From NCBI GenBank assembly GCA_964035575.1, contig OZ037911.1:744001-808000 (forward strand): a stretch of DNA of 64,000 nucleotides. Direction: 5' to 3'. This document shows, in pieces, positions 31,401 through 40,600 of the stretch (position 1 is its first letter; each line of letters starts with the position of its first letter). The DNA comes from Rhynchopus sp. YZ270_cl-10 (taxonomy: Eukaryota; Euglenozoa; Diplonemea; Diplonemida; Diplonemidae). The translations under genes were made by a program, and so were the position numbers. The notes under the pieces were generated by a model. That model did no database searches, was not told the DNA's origin, and worked only from the letters and a program-made list of their open reading frames with translations.

Positions 31401-34400
31401 ATGGACAGCATGATGGACGTCCTGAACGGGCACACGGTGAAGATTGGGGAGCAACGCTGCGCCCGCTTGGCGGCTGAGGGGACGTCCGTGCTGGTGCCTG
31501 TGCACGAGGGCTTCCGCTTCATTCTCGGGATGCTCCCGCAGGCCGCGTCGATGGACCTGCGTCTCTCGCTCCCTGCAGTTGTGGACCGCTTCGAGCGCCG
31601 TGAGTACCTTCCAGCTGATGCGCACCTCAAGTTGAAGGCTGAGGAACGCTTCCTGAACAACCTACAGAGGCAGCGTCTCCCGGACCGCAACGGCTTGTGG
31701 GCCAAGTTTAAGCCATGCTGGGACACCATCGCCGCGCGGCCGCACAGTGTGCTTGTGGGCTACTATAAAGGGTTGTTGACAGACGAGACAGATGTCGAAG
31801 ACGTTCTTGCGCTGGTGCACTGGACACGTCTCTTGCAAATGCTTGTGATGAGCCCTTCGGTGGAAGAAGACGTGGCACTGTCGTGTGTGGATGGGTACCT
31901 TGTGGATATGCAGGTGCGGGACGTCATCTACAGGGCGGGGCGGGCGCGGCACTGGCTGGTGGTGGGTGTCGCCTCGGATGCGGCCGGCACCTCTGTGTTT
32001 GATACTGAGAAACGGGCGAGGGAGCTGCTCCCGCCAGGGGCAGCAGCGGACACTCCAGTGATGCACCTCACACACGACTTGCGGGACAGTGCGATCGATG
32101 CCTCACTGAGACACGCGTCGAGGGGGAGCCGGTACTGCATTGTCATGTACCACGCGGACTCTGTGACTGCCCCGGACGGCGTGGCTTCTTGGGACCTCAC
32201 GTACACTACCGCAGCTCTGCAGGAAAGAATCGCTGACGTCTGTGCACCAGAGACCTGCGTTGTGATCCTGGTGGCTCTGGTGCAGCGCAAGGCACTCGAC
32301 ACGCTGCACCTGCCGCCACACCGCAGCTTCCGCGCTGCGTTCTGCGAGGAGGTGGGGTACTACCCTCCCAGTGCCGTTGTCTCTGTGGACGGCCTGTCGG
32401 AAGCATTACGGAAGGATGGTGGGCACTTGCCAGTGTTCCTCCGCCCACAGGCTGAGTCATTGCTGGATCGTATCGCAGCCCAATGGAAGGCGGACCGACG
32501 CTACCTGTGCTGCGAGAGCGTCTTGGACAGCGTGCAGATTGGCGCCAGCATTGCACGTGCGTACTCTCACATGACGCACACGCACCGCGAGCGTATCTTT
32601 TTTGAAGTGAGGCAAACTCTGCACTACGCGAACTTGCAAGGGGGTGACAGGAGTCTTCCGGACAAGGACAGGGCCACCATCGCCAAATTCAACGAACTCA
32701 ACCTTCCCACCACGGGACAGTTCTTGGTGTTCCCGAAGATTGCACATCGTACCTTCTACCGCTGGGACACACAGGTGGGAGACCCCGACCTTGACTTCCT
32801 CTTCGACGGTGCATCTGTGTCGGTGCCTGAGCTCGGACACTTTGCTCAGGCGTACCGGTGCCTGCGGCGGTTTTGTGCTCAAGCGTACAGCAAGGATTTC
32901 CTGAAGCGACACTACGTGTCGGAGTTGCCGCAGCTTCTGGCTAAGCGGCTGGAGTGGCTTGGTGTGATCGGGTCGCCTACAACGACGCTGAGCATCTACG
33001 AGGCACTGGACGCGCTGTGTGGCGAGGTTGCTCGGAGGTGCTCGGAACAGGCTGAGAGGGGGACTACAACTCAACCGTTCATCTGGGGCAGCAAAACACC
33101 CAAGACGCCGCAGGGTGCCCTCGTGGACACAAGCTCCTCCTCCAAGGAGCGTCTGATGGACTTGAAGTGGCTGGAGGACCCCCCGGACTCGCTTGTGCTC
33201 CCTTTCACCACCCCCCTCTCCGTCTGCTGCCTCCCCTTCCGTGAAGTGGAAGCCCTTCGCCGCCTTCCCGACTTTCTGCGGCAGATCCTGTCGCTTGCGG
33301 GGTCGCTTGTCGCCTCTCACGGACACTTCTCCCCTGACACACCGCTGTCGGAGCTCCTGGGGCGGTTCTCGAACAACTTCAGCGACAATTCTGCCATTGA
33401 AGGGTTGTGCGTTAGACACCTCACGCCACTGCTCAGCCTCGCTAGGGGCTTAGGCACCCGTCGCAGATGTGTGCCCAAGTCCATCGCTAACCTTAAAAAT
33501 GAACCCGAATTTCTGCGCAGCGTTGCAGAACGCGGGGAACAACTGCTGGGGCTGGTGGTGGGGGAATTGCCGCAGCGTCCGATCAAGGAATTCCTGGAGG
33601 CAGCGGGTGTGTCTCTTGCGGGTGTCAAGGCCACACTTCAGGATGTGCACGTCGGGCATGCTGAGGTGTTGGTTGAATTTGCATTGGTTGAGGCGCCGAA
33701 GGGTGATGTGCGGGGGGCTGCGGTTCCGGCAGAGCTGCTGTTCCGTGCATTGTGCCACCATGGCAAGGTGGCGTATAGTGAAGGGGCAATGCAATTTGAG
33801 GCTGCGTGGGAGGTGGCGGACGCATGCAAGACCGCTGATGTGTTGGACCCGCTCGCCCGCACACTCGACCACTCGATGGCACTCACCAGCAAGCGCGCTA
33901 TCGCACTTGGGGAGTCGTTCGTGTCTATGCGCGACGGCGACGGCGGGGTTGCGTTTGTGCGGAGGTGCATTGAAGGCGGATGCGTTGTGGCGGCGCTGGA
34001 GGAGTTCCAAGGCAAGGTGTCAGACGAAGAAGGCGAAACGTGCCAGTTGTGTTACCGGGAGGTGTTGCACAGTGCCCCTGTCTGCAGCTGTACAACGCTC
34101 TGCCGAGCATGTTGGTTTGAAAGTGTGTCGGGCGCAGTGCGTGAAGAGAGGGCGGTTCCGATTCTTTGTTTCGAGCGCAAGTGCGACTGGAATGACCTGC
34201 ACTTCGCACAGACCTCGCTGCGCCTTGCCGTTGAGACACACGTTGTGGCGCCGCCCGTGGCAGAGCGTTACCTCTTGCAGTCAGCAGAGCGGCGAGAGGG
34301 TGCAAGAGGATACTTCCTCTGCCCGAATAAGGATCACGCTCCGTGCGGCGTGGCGCTGTCTGGGGCGGGTGGGCCAGAAGGGTTCTGCACACAGTGCCGT

Positions 34401-35234
34401 ATGCGGCGCTGCACCAGTGCGGAGTGTGGACACGCCTTGTACCACCCGAAAGTCCCTTGCGGGGATATGCTGTTCATCTCACAGCCAGAGCAGCAGGAGC
34501 TCGCCCTTAAACTGTTCCGCAACACGATGGAGGTGCGTGAAGAGATAGAACGCATTGAAAAGCACCGCAAAGAGTACTACGATGATGAACAATATAAATG
34601 CGCCAACTGCCGTGTCTGCCCTTCCTGCGCACGCCCAGTGTTAAAGAGTGGTGGGTGTGACACCATGAGATGTGGCAACAACACACACGGTCCTGCCAGC
34701 AATACGAATGGATGCGATAGGCGTTTCAAGTGGAGTTTGGCATCCCCTTACCGCACGAGACCGGGGGATGGGGCACACTTCGATAAGCTTCTCGCCGAAC
34801 TCAGAAGTCGCGTAGGCAGCAGAGACCACCACAAGAAGATGCAGGAGGACTTCGATAACTTCAACAAGAGTGAGGAGTACAAACGAGAGCACTGCCGGCT
34901 GTGCCCACACTGCAAACGCGTTGTCCAACATGAACCAGGCACCTGCACCTACATGGAGTGCGGGAAAGACCCGCATCGTGGGGGCACCGCGGTGCATGGT
35001 TGCGGGGGCATGTTCTACTGGGACAAGAAAATGGGCAATATAGACGCGCCACTGGCTCTGCCTTACACTTCTCCTCCCCCTCCGAGTATGTCTCGTGTCA
35101 ACGGGGTTTCAGGTGGATATCTCGAGTGTGTGAACTGCGAAGGCGTGCGGCTACAGATCGGGGAGAGCGAAGAGCTGTACACTGACCACAAGGGTAGCCA
35201 TCCGAACCATGTCTGGCACTTCGTTTCACTGTAA
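25401..35234 (+). CDS. RNF213/mysterin-like giant AAA+ ATPase fused to an RBR-type E3 ligase cassette
   Basis: 3277 residues, no intron. Residues 1-1300 are helical stalk-like sequence. AAA module A has Walker A GETGCGKT (1385-1392) and Walker B VLVFFDEFNT (1441-1450). Module B has Walker A GAPGTSKS (1683-1690) and Walker B VAVFDEIGLAE (1744-1754). This pair is the hallmark of the two active modules of RNF213. The C-terminus differs from RNF213: a RING1-like region (Cys 2881, 2884, 2895, 2897, 2901, 2904 with a Trp next, 2923, 2928), an IBR-like region (Cys 2974, 2982, 2996, 2999 onward) and a RING2-like CPSC...SGGCDTM (3073-3089) with Cys 3086 at the catalytic position of RBR ligases. A second RING2-like unit (CPHC 3168-3171, Cys 3182) follows, then a Cys/His-containing end. 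A role in ubiquitin transfer, powered or controlled by ATP, is inferred. Confidence 0.85.
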   Translation: MASMLSAAKAYLTPDIYKEPSSEEWEKDPWKTLATHSAGTFDKTRLAVLLTESEGPIGDALGAARLLKNLGSLAKSVGDADVLAPLAERMLLSQPHREHNEFSKFLACLPDGVFMQDRVLAAGAQCDVFGKRLGSLSVRILLDILDTQSPAVRDDAMWEKLAVSEAAWDGRCLESFSTALTRGPVWKGESSHAARYYRGLVRLLRDMVRLRGMDAGVRDLLWWMLAYPETHTTQGFKDFCKAIPSKVLMVKDNPLPPEVWRQGRVVSGYPNELAKALAPCLPSLPDVLQVFFDTNRAAEYEANKNSPVVDALLRKAVEQAKPYPSSPLLPWVRLNPEGALHSTHVPPTLCGRFEGVLKLHANLRYAKIADVYAMLNSEDERWKVLHHCTGPTLGPDFSQRTSRLKEQRDFAVFLQHCGWDAEAQSLICNLTRPDLQMYDLEDSFEQRFPNSYLYSGNSHSKTIGDTVEKYRDRLGYTDRCCPFGELYCGDVARWFRERPHRFLMELLLDLERAEEVREHLAGVEAHEGEIVEMCLRVRAVRAVGEKISPKCCDGPDDSAALRWLTYDLKRKDSRLKGIDTYITELVQALYGDTAPGSSMRYLNPDALRLAVVWVDNSHRTHEFFDLLLQQPRPDLLPELCKDDRELQRVIRRDLLSRLYYGIAPCLCRDKCAGFTGVLRRLILLDNEIRAEDVDSLVSVMSRSVDIMALIRATVIRGVVPPLLLSVCRDGQLRANVTLAKQGVPPSKLMDFRHSSGNKVATYFQIAGCCDQSSAPQTLSLQNFLVVAEAIVSELQHSLAVGLRCWDSLPSAELLGIAKAWDSDSKESRVEWRLDMSRKDAVASDLHGFAVSLHREIVLARSSRDPSCPLQVMFSPQEVNRVTAVFDKNVPANLEMPGCFLLASRLGVSLGAVKQDVAQCDNASDFLRQKCVQHPPAGGRVTLFTAADSPALWGSAKFKELAPHAYEVVTSYDDTVFSEHLSLLARKLVSQWVPRALGGRAPRFVLVLDSECTASVLRRAKEVLHEIHAVAQRGTHHQLDILVSHESPLAELAERLFPTQQSVEPAGDLKCGFFESVWCGKGHARSGKTRAIDKKMKQAEGTRAHTSALSIHLNDATKVCEVVGWLRRAPSATPVVFKVSAWSSAAVNGLIFHLCAFRFICDDVGVGYLLAPDRLLFVEVQEDTARRVPVVNIIPQLTLDASGADAPVVPGLPVQLLTACGEVRAKLEAFFRGNNPPFKGLCRHTAEYLSVPLQRCTLSSAKYEPSDPSDPSAPDLPEVKAAIMHDYDEYCPTPYLTYPALSGHIEVLVAADRGGAPSEIQRIANVDPDRCHFLAELQGQGSMRRVLARFFPKAPCNTFVWTPQLVVAAARVAILLKAGLPSVMVGETGCGKTHLMQQLAVMLGMRFLTCDITPSTTRDMLKGFLRQVNKEMSEVEHESGGVLVFFDEFNTCADQELVKDLLWDRRWWEATDEFEAVLANKQVHFACACNPYRELTSGTVKRLAYTVTPCVHQTVQATAWYFPSPLQRHLPLILASMSTSLQSAMPDMQEVEECFEAVRKAVRPMVVSLRDMQRTIHTYAKLHLLFNSWAESEIAPDPKELQHLALFISLVAQTYREVAVDREGVAHSVLKNVIKTWHKWAATLFAHFFAATLPETVFPHMGLRDAMVLGFLCTQLKLPLLLVGAPGTSKSLSVSLLLQCLVDQEFVERHRLQPVQPVHFQCSVNTTQEAVEDLFSGLPDSDHPVAVFDEIGLAELSPHKPLKVFNSKLDQDVDRTSKKYCVIATSNYNVDMSYMNRCVLLRLGSPLGRPVDGGAEVLRLDTPGVTESLAEELGKLFDLHYRTMADAERCRPDAFLLPYLQQLSARDLYSFLADKETKDPIRRVMRAFGFGIRHQKLSVMADVAPDDLELLEQDILHERCAQLASPSPRGLCRPLMVCFGSFLDALSFERGVKSKHPDRHVHVIYGNILQPSPQMLRAHLERVRLAMAHGQTCIVYNAPHLMDSMMDVLNGHTVKIGEQRCARLAAEGTSVLVPVHEGFRFILGMLPQAASMDLRLSLPAVVDRFERREYLPADAHLKLKAEERFLNNLQRQRLPDRNGLWAKFKPCWDTIAARPHSVLVGYYKGLLTDETDVEDVLALVHWTRLLQMLVMSPSVEEDVALSCVDGYLVDMQVRDVIYRAGRARHWLVVGVASDAAGTSVFDTEKRARELLPPGAAADTPVMHLTHDLRDSAIDASLRHASRGSRYCIVMYHADSVTAPDGVASWDLTYTTAALQERIADVCAPETCVVILVALVQRKALDTLHLPPHRSFRAAFCEEVGYYPPSAVVSVDGLSEALRKDGGHLPVFLRPQAESLLDRIAAQWKADRRYLCCESVLDSVQIGASIARAYSHMTHTHRERIFFEVRQTLHYANLQGGDRSLPDKDRATIAKFNELNLPTTGQFLVFPKIAHRTFYRWDTQVGDPDLDFLFDGASVSVPELGHFAQAYRCLRRFCAQAYSKDFLKRHYVSELPQLLAKRLEWLGVIGSPTTTLSIYEALDALCGEVARRCSEQAERGTTTQPFIWGSKTPKTPQGALVDTSSSSKERLMDLKWLEDPPDSLVLPFTTPLSVCCLPFREVEALRRLPDFLRQILSLAGSLVASHGHFSPDTPLSELLGRFSNNFSDNSAIEGLCVRHLTPLLSLARGLGTRRRCVPKSIANLKNEPEFLRSVAERGEQLLGLVVGELPQRPIKEFLEAAGVSLAGVKATLQDVHVGHAEVLVEFALVEAPKGDVRGAAVPAELLFRALCHHGKVAYSEGAMQFEAAWEVADACKTADVLDPLARTLDHSMALTSKRAIALGESFVSMRDGDGGVAFVRRCIEGGCVVAALEEFQGKVSDEEGETCQLCYREVLHSAPVCSCTTLCRACWFESVSGAVREERAVPILCFERKCDWNDLHFAQTSLRLAVETHVVAPPVAERYLLQSAERREGARGYFLCPNKDHAPCGVALSGAGGPEGFCTQCRMRRCTSAECGHALYHPKVPCGDMLFISQPEQQELALKLFRNTMEVREEIERIEKHRKEYYDDEQYKCANCRVCPSCARPVLKSGGCDTMRCGNNTHGPASNTNGCDRRFKWSLASPYRTRPGDGAHFDKLLAELRSRVGSRDHHKKMQEDFDNFNKSEEYKREHCRLCPHCKRVVQHEPGTCTYMECGKDPHRGGTAVHGCGGMFYWDKKMGNIDAPLALPYTSPPPPSMSRVNGVSGGYLECVNCEGVRLQIGESEELYTDHKGSHPNHVWHFVSL

Positions 35235-35344
35235 GACCAGTTTTGCCAGTGAATCTCTATCTAAAAAAGGAAGAGTTTTATTTTTTTGTGTCAGTGCCTG
35301 CGTCCCAGAGGCGTTTGCACTATCAACTTCACTTTATTTTGCAA

Positions 35345-35692
35345 TGTGGGTGTGTTTTATTGAATGAAAGCAAAACAAAGCAACGTACGAGGACATCTCA
35401 AAGTGTTCTCACTTCTCAGAGGGGACAGCAAGACACAGCACTTTTAGCTGTGTCAGGTGAGTGATGCCACTTCCCCTTTTTTCCTTGCGAGTCACAACAA
35501 AGAGTGCAGAGGTTTCCTTCAGTGGCTGCCTGTTAAAGACATTCGACGTGTCGCATCCTGGAGGCTTTTCATTTTCACTTTTGAACGAGTAAGTAGCAAT
35601 ACGTCTGGACATGGAATGCCTCATTGATTGTGATTAGCTGGGCAGTATGGAGGTCACCTCCGCATTGTACTGCAGGAAAGATTTTTTTTTTT
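35345..35692 (+). repeat. Giant-gene 3' flank, block a, copy 1
   Basis: Runs from GTGTTTTATTGAA through CTGTGTCAGGTGAGTG and CAATACGTCTGGACATGG to GTACTGCAGGA. It matches 48026-48349 at high identity. It begins about 110 bp after the first giant gene's stop codon; the copy begins about 300 bp after the second's. Confidence 0.8.
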
Positions 35693-35710
35693 CTTTTTTG
35701 TAGTTGTTGA

Positions 35711-36009
35711 CAGGCTCTCCGCTAGGATTTCCGATTTTAAAAAAAATTCTGTTGATGGCCCACGTTGGTGGGGTACATGCTTGCGCCGCAGGCGCACGGT
35801 ACGCAACCTTTTTTTTTTCTTCCAACACCCGATTTTGACTTTTTTGGGACGTTTGAGCACTTACCTCTCCATATCTTCTTCTCCTGAGATTTTTTGACAG
35901 GTATAATGGGTATGAACCACTCAATAGAACTTTTTTTCCCCCACCCCCCCCCATTTTCAAAAAGTTCTGTTGACAATCAACAGAACTTTAGTACCTAGCG
36001 GAGTCCCTG
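35711..36009. mobile_element. hAT-type MITE, copy 2 (299 bp)
   Basis: Ends CAGGCTCTCCGCTAGG and CCTAGCGGAGTCCCTG are inverted repeats. The flanks are a perfect 8-bp duplication GTTGTTGA (35703-35710 and 36010-36017). It is nearly identical along its length to the element at 11920-12217. It lies in flank block sequence that has no such insertion in the second copy near 48350, which dates it after the flank duplication. Confidence 0.9.
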
Positions 36010-36041
36010 GTTGTTGATGAAGTTTACGGGTTTGTAGCACG

Positions 36042-36166
36042 AAGCATTTTACTTTTCTTTTTTACGTTGTGCAAAGCATGCCACATAGAAAGATGGGAAC
36101 ATTTTTATTGACCCCTCCTCCTATGCTATCAATTTATTGATTTGCATAGGAGGAGGGGTATGTCGA
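36042..36166. repeat. Fold-back repeat with perfect 16-bp stem
   Basis: ACCCCTCCTCCTATGC (36111-36126) pairs perfectly with GCATAGGAGGAGGGGT (36144-36159) around a 17-nt loop that itself contains ATCAATttATTGAT. The flanking 60 bp match the DNA around the 595-bp TIR element (15350-15399 and 16000-16080), where the stem is decayed. It is thus a small repeat family with one copy interrupted. Confidence 0.75.
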
Positions 36167-36449
36167 AATACTATTTTTTTTTTGTGATTTTTTGGATATA
36201 TGCGACCAGCCCCCATAGGCAGGTAGTTAAGTTTCAAGCATTTTTGTTTCGTTTAAGGATCTCATGAGATGCCGGTGTGTCCCGGACGATCGGCTCTTGG
36301 GACAAAGTTTCGGCATTTTTTCCCCTTTCCAACAGGTGTGTTTTATTGAAAGAAAGCAAAACAAAGGAACGTACGAGGACATCTCAAAGTGTTCTCATTC
36401 TTAGGGGGCAGCAAGACGCACCTCCCCCTTTATTTCTTGCAAGTCACAA

Positions 36450-37160
36450 CAAAAAGAGTGCAGCGGTTTCCTTCAGTGGACCCCTTTTTTCGTATAATTT
36501 TTTTTTTTTGTGCTGCCTGCTAAAGACGTTCGACTTGTCGCGTCCTGGAGGTTTTTCAATTTTAATTTCTTTTTGGGGCTGGGGTGAGACAGCGCACGTT
36601 CTGCCGAAGCACAACAACAGAAGTTGTTAAGAGACACAACACAGACAAGCCACCCCTTTGGGTGCATTGAGCATGGCAGACCACGTGCTCTCTTACAACT
36701 CAACCCACCCCCTTTCCCCTGGTGCTTTTATTTTGTTTACCCCCCTGCCCCATATGTTCACGTAGGGTCCCCTTACGCAAGGAATCACGGAAAGCCATTA
36801 CGGCAAGCTGACTGCGTCCTAGAGGCGTCTGTACGTTCAACTTCACTTTATTTTTATTAGGGCAGCAGTCTTCGGGGGGTGAGTGGCGAAACCCCATCAG
36901 CCAGCTAACCACAGAAACCGAGCCGTGAAATGGTATTTGTAAATAAAAAGGAAACATGATAAATGAAAAGGGAGCATTCTGATGTATCAAAAGACAGCAA
37001 CTTCAAAAAAAAAAAAAAAAAACAAACAAACAAACTAAAAAAGCTGCTTTTTCAGAGTTGAGGACGACCTTTACGTCTTTCAAGCACAAAGGCTTCGGCC
37101 AACATTGGTAGGTGATTGTCGGTACAGCAAAAAGAAAGAAAATGAAAATATAGTTCATGA
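36450..37160 (+). repeat. Giant-gene 3' flank, blocks c-d, copy 1
   Basis: Nearly identical to 48932-49640. Over 36600-36900 only a few mismatches are visible. It includes TGCGTCCTAGAGGCGTCTG, which with small changes also occurs at 35295, 48887 and 49303. It ends about 460 bp before the start of the second giant gene. Confidence 0.85.
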
Positions 37161-37620
37161 ACGTAGACATTGGGGTGATAGTCGAAACAGAACAACAAAA
37201 AAAAAATCAGAGAAAAATATTTTTTCATTTCTTCTCTCACGTGCGTCTGCACACACGCGTTATTTACTTCTATTTATGCACGCGAAACAAGACGTGCCAA
37301 ACAGGTGCAGGTGGTCCGTGCTTATCATATTGCCTGGCATCTTGTTGTCACCAAAAGCCAACATAGCATGTGTGTAGTTTGCAGGAAGGAACACTACTTT
37401 GTTATATATTCCCGCACCCTCTATGTGTAGAAATGTACTGACTAAAGTCAAATCAACGGACAAAGCTCGTCGGCATCGTCTTCATTGCGAGTGCGTGACG
37501 TGCAGTCTAACGGCAATGTCCTTCTCACGCGTCTGTCGTATCTTGCAAATTGGTGCTGCCTACACACAACACACAGCACACAACACAACCCCCCAGAGAC
37601 TCACATATACTACCAACATA

Positions 37621-40600
37621 ATGGAGGAAGAGGATTGTCCCCCGTGCGTGCCGTCGCCCAATAAGGAGAAGAGGCAACCCAGACCCAAACGCTCGCATAA
37701 GGAAATGGCATCGTGGCTGTGGGAGCACGGCTGCAACGGGGAGGAGGATGGGGCTCTAAAGGAGCGGTTCAACCTGGCACAGCGGACCCTGAAGGTTGTG
37801 AGGAAGCGTGTGCACGATGAGGCGAAGGCCCCGTTTTTCGTCGACAACCCTGAAGGGGACGTTGGGTGTGCGGATGACTACAACCCCTTCAAGATGCTGC
37901 ACCAGGCTGATCTGGAGAAGTTGCGCTACAAGGTCAACAGCACGCTGAACCAGGAGAACGTAGATCGTGACGACCTGGTCGGGTTAGTGCCGCGCCCAAT
38001 CTACGACATCTGGTTCTCCCACAAGCAGGTTGAGAGGTTCTCAGGGAAGCGCGACACAGGCAATGACTTGGAAGAGCAGTTCGCCTGTGTGGGCACAGGC
38101 GACAGTGCGAAGAAGCGGAACGCCGCACGGCAGAACCTGAAGAAGAGGATGGAGGAGTTCCTAAACGACACACAACAGGTGATGAAGGCCGTAGTGACGG
38201 AGTACAGCTGGCGATATGGGCCGAAGAGCGACCAAGGGTGGCCAACCAAGGAGTGGTCGGGCAAGCTGGGCAAAAATGTGGTTCAGCTGTGGATGGGAAA
38301 ATTGCCGGAGGAGGATTACACGAAACTCAAGCACGAGATGAGTAGTTTTCTGCAACTGGATGAGAGTGCACAGCTGCAGCTCTCGCAGCGCGACTTCGCA
38401 AACACCGCCCACCGCTTCCTTGTAGAAGGTGCAAGAGAGTCTTCGCAGCTTGGCAGCTGGTTCGAGAGACGCAACGACTTCGTGAACCTTGTTCTGGGGG
38501 GCAGCGATGACCATGCCAAGCACCTTCGCGAAGTGCTGACGGGGCTCAAGCGCGCCCAAGAGGGATGCTGCGAGGATGGCTGTTGCGAAGAAGGTTGTTG
38601 CTCCCCCGCTGTGCAGGGTGTGCGGAGCAGGGGTGGTCCTTTGCCTACCCCCAAGTGGGACTCCGCAGAGGACCTCTATGCGTTGTGCCTCGCTGTTTGC
38701 GACAAGGACACGGACGACTACAAGCAGGCAGAAAAGCAATGGGTTCTATTACAAATCAAAATCGAGGAGGAGCGTGAGGCGGCGATCGCCATCGGCCTCG
38801 ACGAGGAAGACCTGGAGGAGTTGAAGAACGAGGAACTGAAGCCGCTCGAGACCATCTTCTCCAAGCAGTGCCACCAGGTGCTGGAGGAGGTGAAGAAGCT
38901 GTGCGAGGCTGTCCGCATCGCCAAGTACTGGCAGCCGCAGGCGCAGACTACAGCGTCGGTGCACATCGAGAACACGAACGACGAGGTGCTGAGGGTGTGC
39001 GAGTACCCGATAGAAGTGTCAGGTAAACACACATACACGCTGTACGAGATTGGGTTGAAGCTCGCAGGCTATTACCTGGTCAACAAGCGCGACGAGCACA
39101 GTGTGATCGAGTGGATGCCTGAATGGACGGAAGGCGCGGTCCCTCTGATGGAGTTACTGGAACGCCGGCAAGATTTCTCGACGAGCTTCTTCCTGCAGCA
39201 CCGCACGCAGCCCCGCACACGTCACACACTCAACTTCCGCTGGCATGACGAACGAGGGGCGTATCTCTGTGAAGTGGACGGCTCGGATGCAAGTGTTGTG
39301 TGCTGTGTCCCGATGGATGTCCTCGACGAGACAGAACCCAACAACACAGTAGAGTTCATGCGCATCTGTCTCCACACGGACCACGAAGGCTTACTCACAA
39401 AGACCCGCGACAAACCCGCTGTGAAGGAGTGCGGCGTTTTCATTGCACGGGCGCTCTCCTTCGAGTCCAATGCTGTTGAGGGGAAGGATGACCACAATGG
39501 CGCGATTCCCGACGCCATCAGGCTGCACACGTCGACACAGTTCCGTGCCTTAATGTTGCCGACCTATACAGCACTGCTTCACAAGGAGCTGCAGTCTGTG
39601 CAGAACGGCACAGTGCGGAGGATGCTTGGCCACGAGAAAGAGGTGGTTTACTTGGTGTCCCAGCATGAGTGCCGGGACATACAGCGAGTGCTGGACAACC
39701 TCCACTACTTCGTCCAGGAGGTCTCCATCGACGACCAGAGCTTGTACAAGAATGTGCAGAGGCTTGATGCGCTCAACAAAAGGATCACGCTGTCAGTGGC
39801 GAAGCTGTCAGTGGTGGGAAATGTTGACAGCGCCAACTTTAAATCAGAGATGCAGAAGTGTGTTGGGGGCTCGCTCAGGATCTTAATGGTGGCCTCCCCT
39901 GCAACAGGGCGGCTGGTGCAGACCATCACAGACCTCGGTGTGCATTCGACGGAGCAGGCGAATCGCAGCAGCCAGTTGGATGTGACGAAGAACTTCAACA
40001 CACGCTTCCCCTTCGGCAAGCTGTTGCTCTCGCGCACAGACGTTCTTGCGGACAACCGAGTGGGCCACGCTGCAAACACGCACTTCGAGACTGTGACAGA
40101 GCAGTTCGATAAAGCGAGGAGCTGGGTACCCACTGTGGAAAAGATTTGTAACGACGCAAAGAGGAACAGGATGACTGCGATTGTGCTCCTCCTCCACAAG
40201 AGGGAGATGAACGACGCTGTGGCGGCGGGACTGAAGTCTCTGCAGGTCGACGTTCTTCAGTCGGAGGCAGTGAGCAGCATGGAGGAGAGGAAGGCGTACG
40301 CCCTCCCTATGTCCGAGAGGGAGCAGGTGAAAGAACGTGCGGTGAAGACAGCCTGTGGCACAAAGGCGTCCATGCTGGTCATCCACGGGTGCACGCCGTG
40401 TCTGAGTGATGTGGTCTTGCAGCAACCGAGCGACACCTACCCCTCCACGTTCCACGTTGTGTTCGCGGAGAGCACGGCGTTCCCGAGGGAGACCACGCCC
40501 TTCCCATCCCTGTCGTTCTTCTGCAGATTCTGTCCCATCACAGACGTGCTCAGCCAGCGGGACACGATACATCTCTACTGGGAGTACTGCCTCTGGAGGG

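Larger units (their letters stand above)
35235..37620. other. Composite repeat flank between the two giant genes
   Basis: No gene is supported. Most of this region recurs downstream of the second giant gene at 48026-49640 in the same order, except for inserted elements (hAT MITE 35711-36009, fold-back repeat 36042-36166). An in-frame ATG at 37399 would extend the next gene by 74 residues without domain character. Confidence 0.6.

Noticed and set aside
30666-31625. 319-codon minus-strand frame opposite the RNF213-like gene
   Set aside because: Antisense shadow of the AAA+ region, which carries clear motifs on the plus strand.
37399-37620. In-frame N-terminal extension of the second giant gene
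   Set aside because: 74 extra residues of mixed, non-conserved look, including a stretch from CA-repeat DNA. The ATG at 37621 is followed by sequence with coding-like composition.
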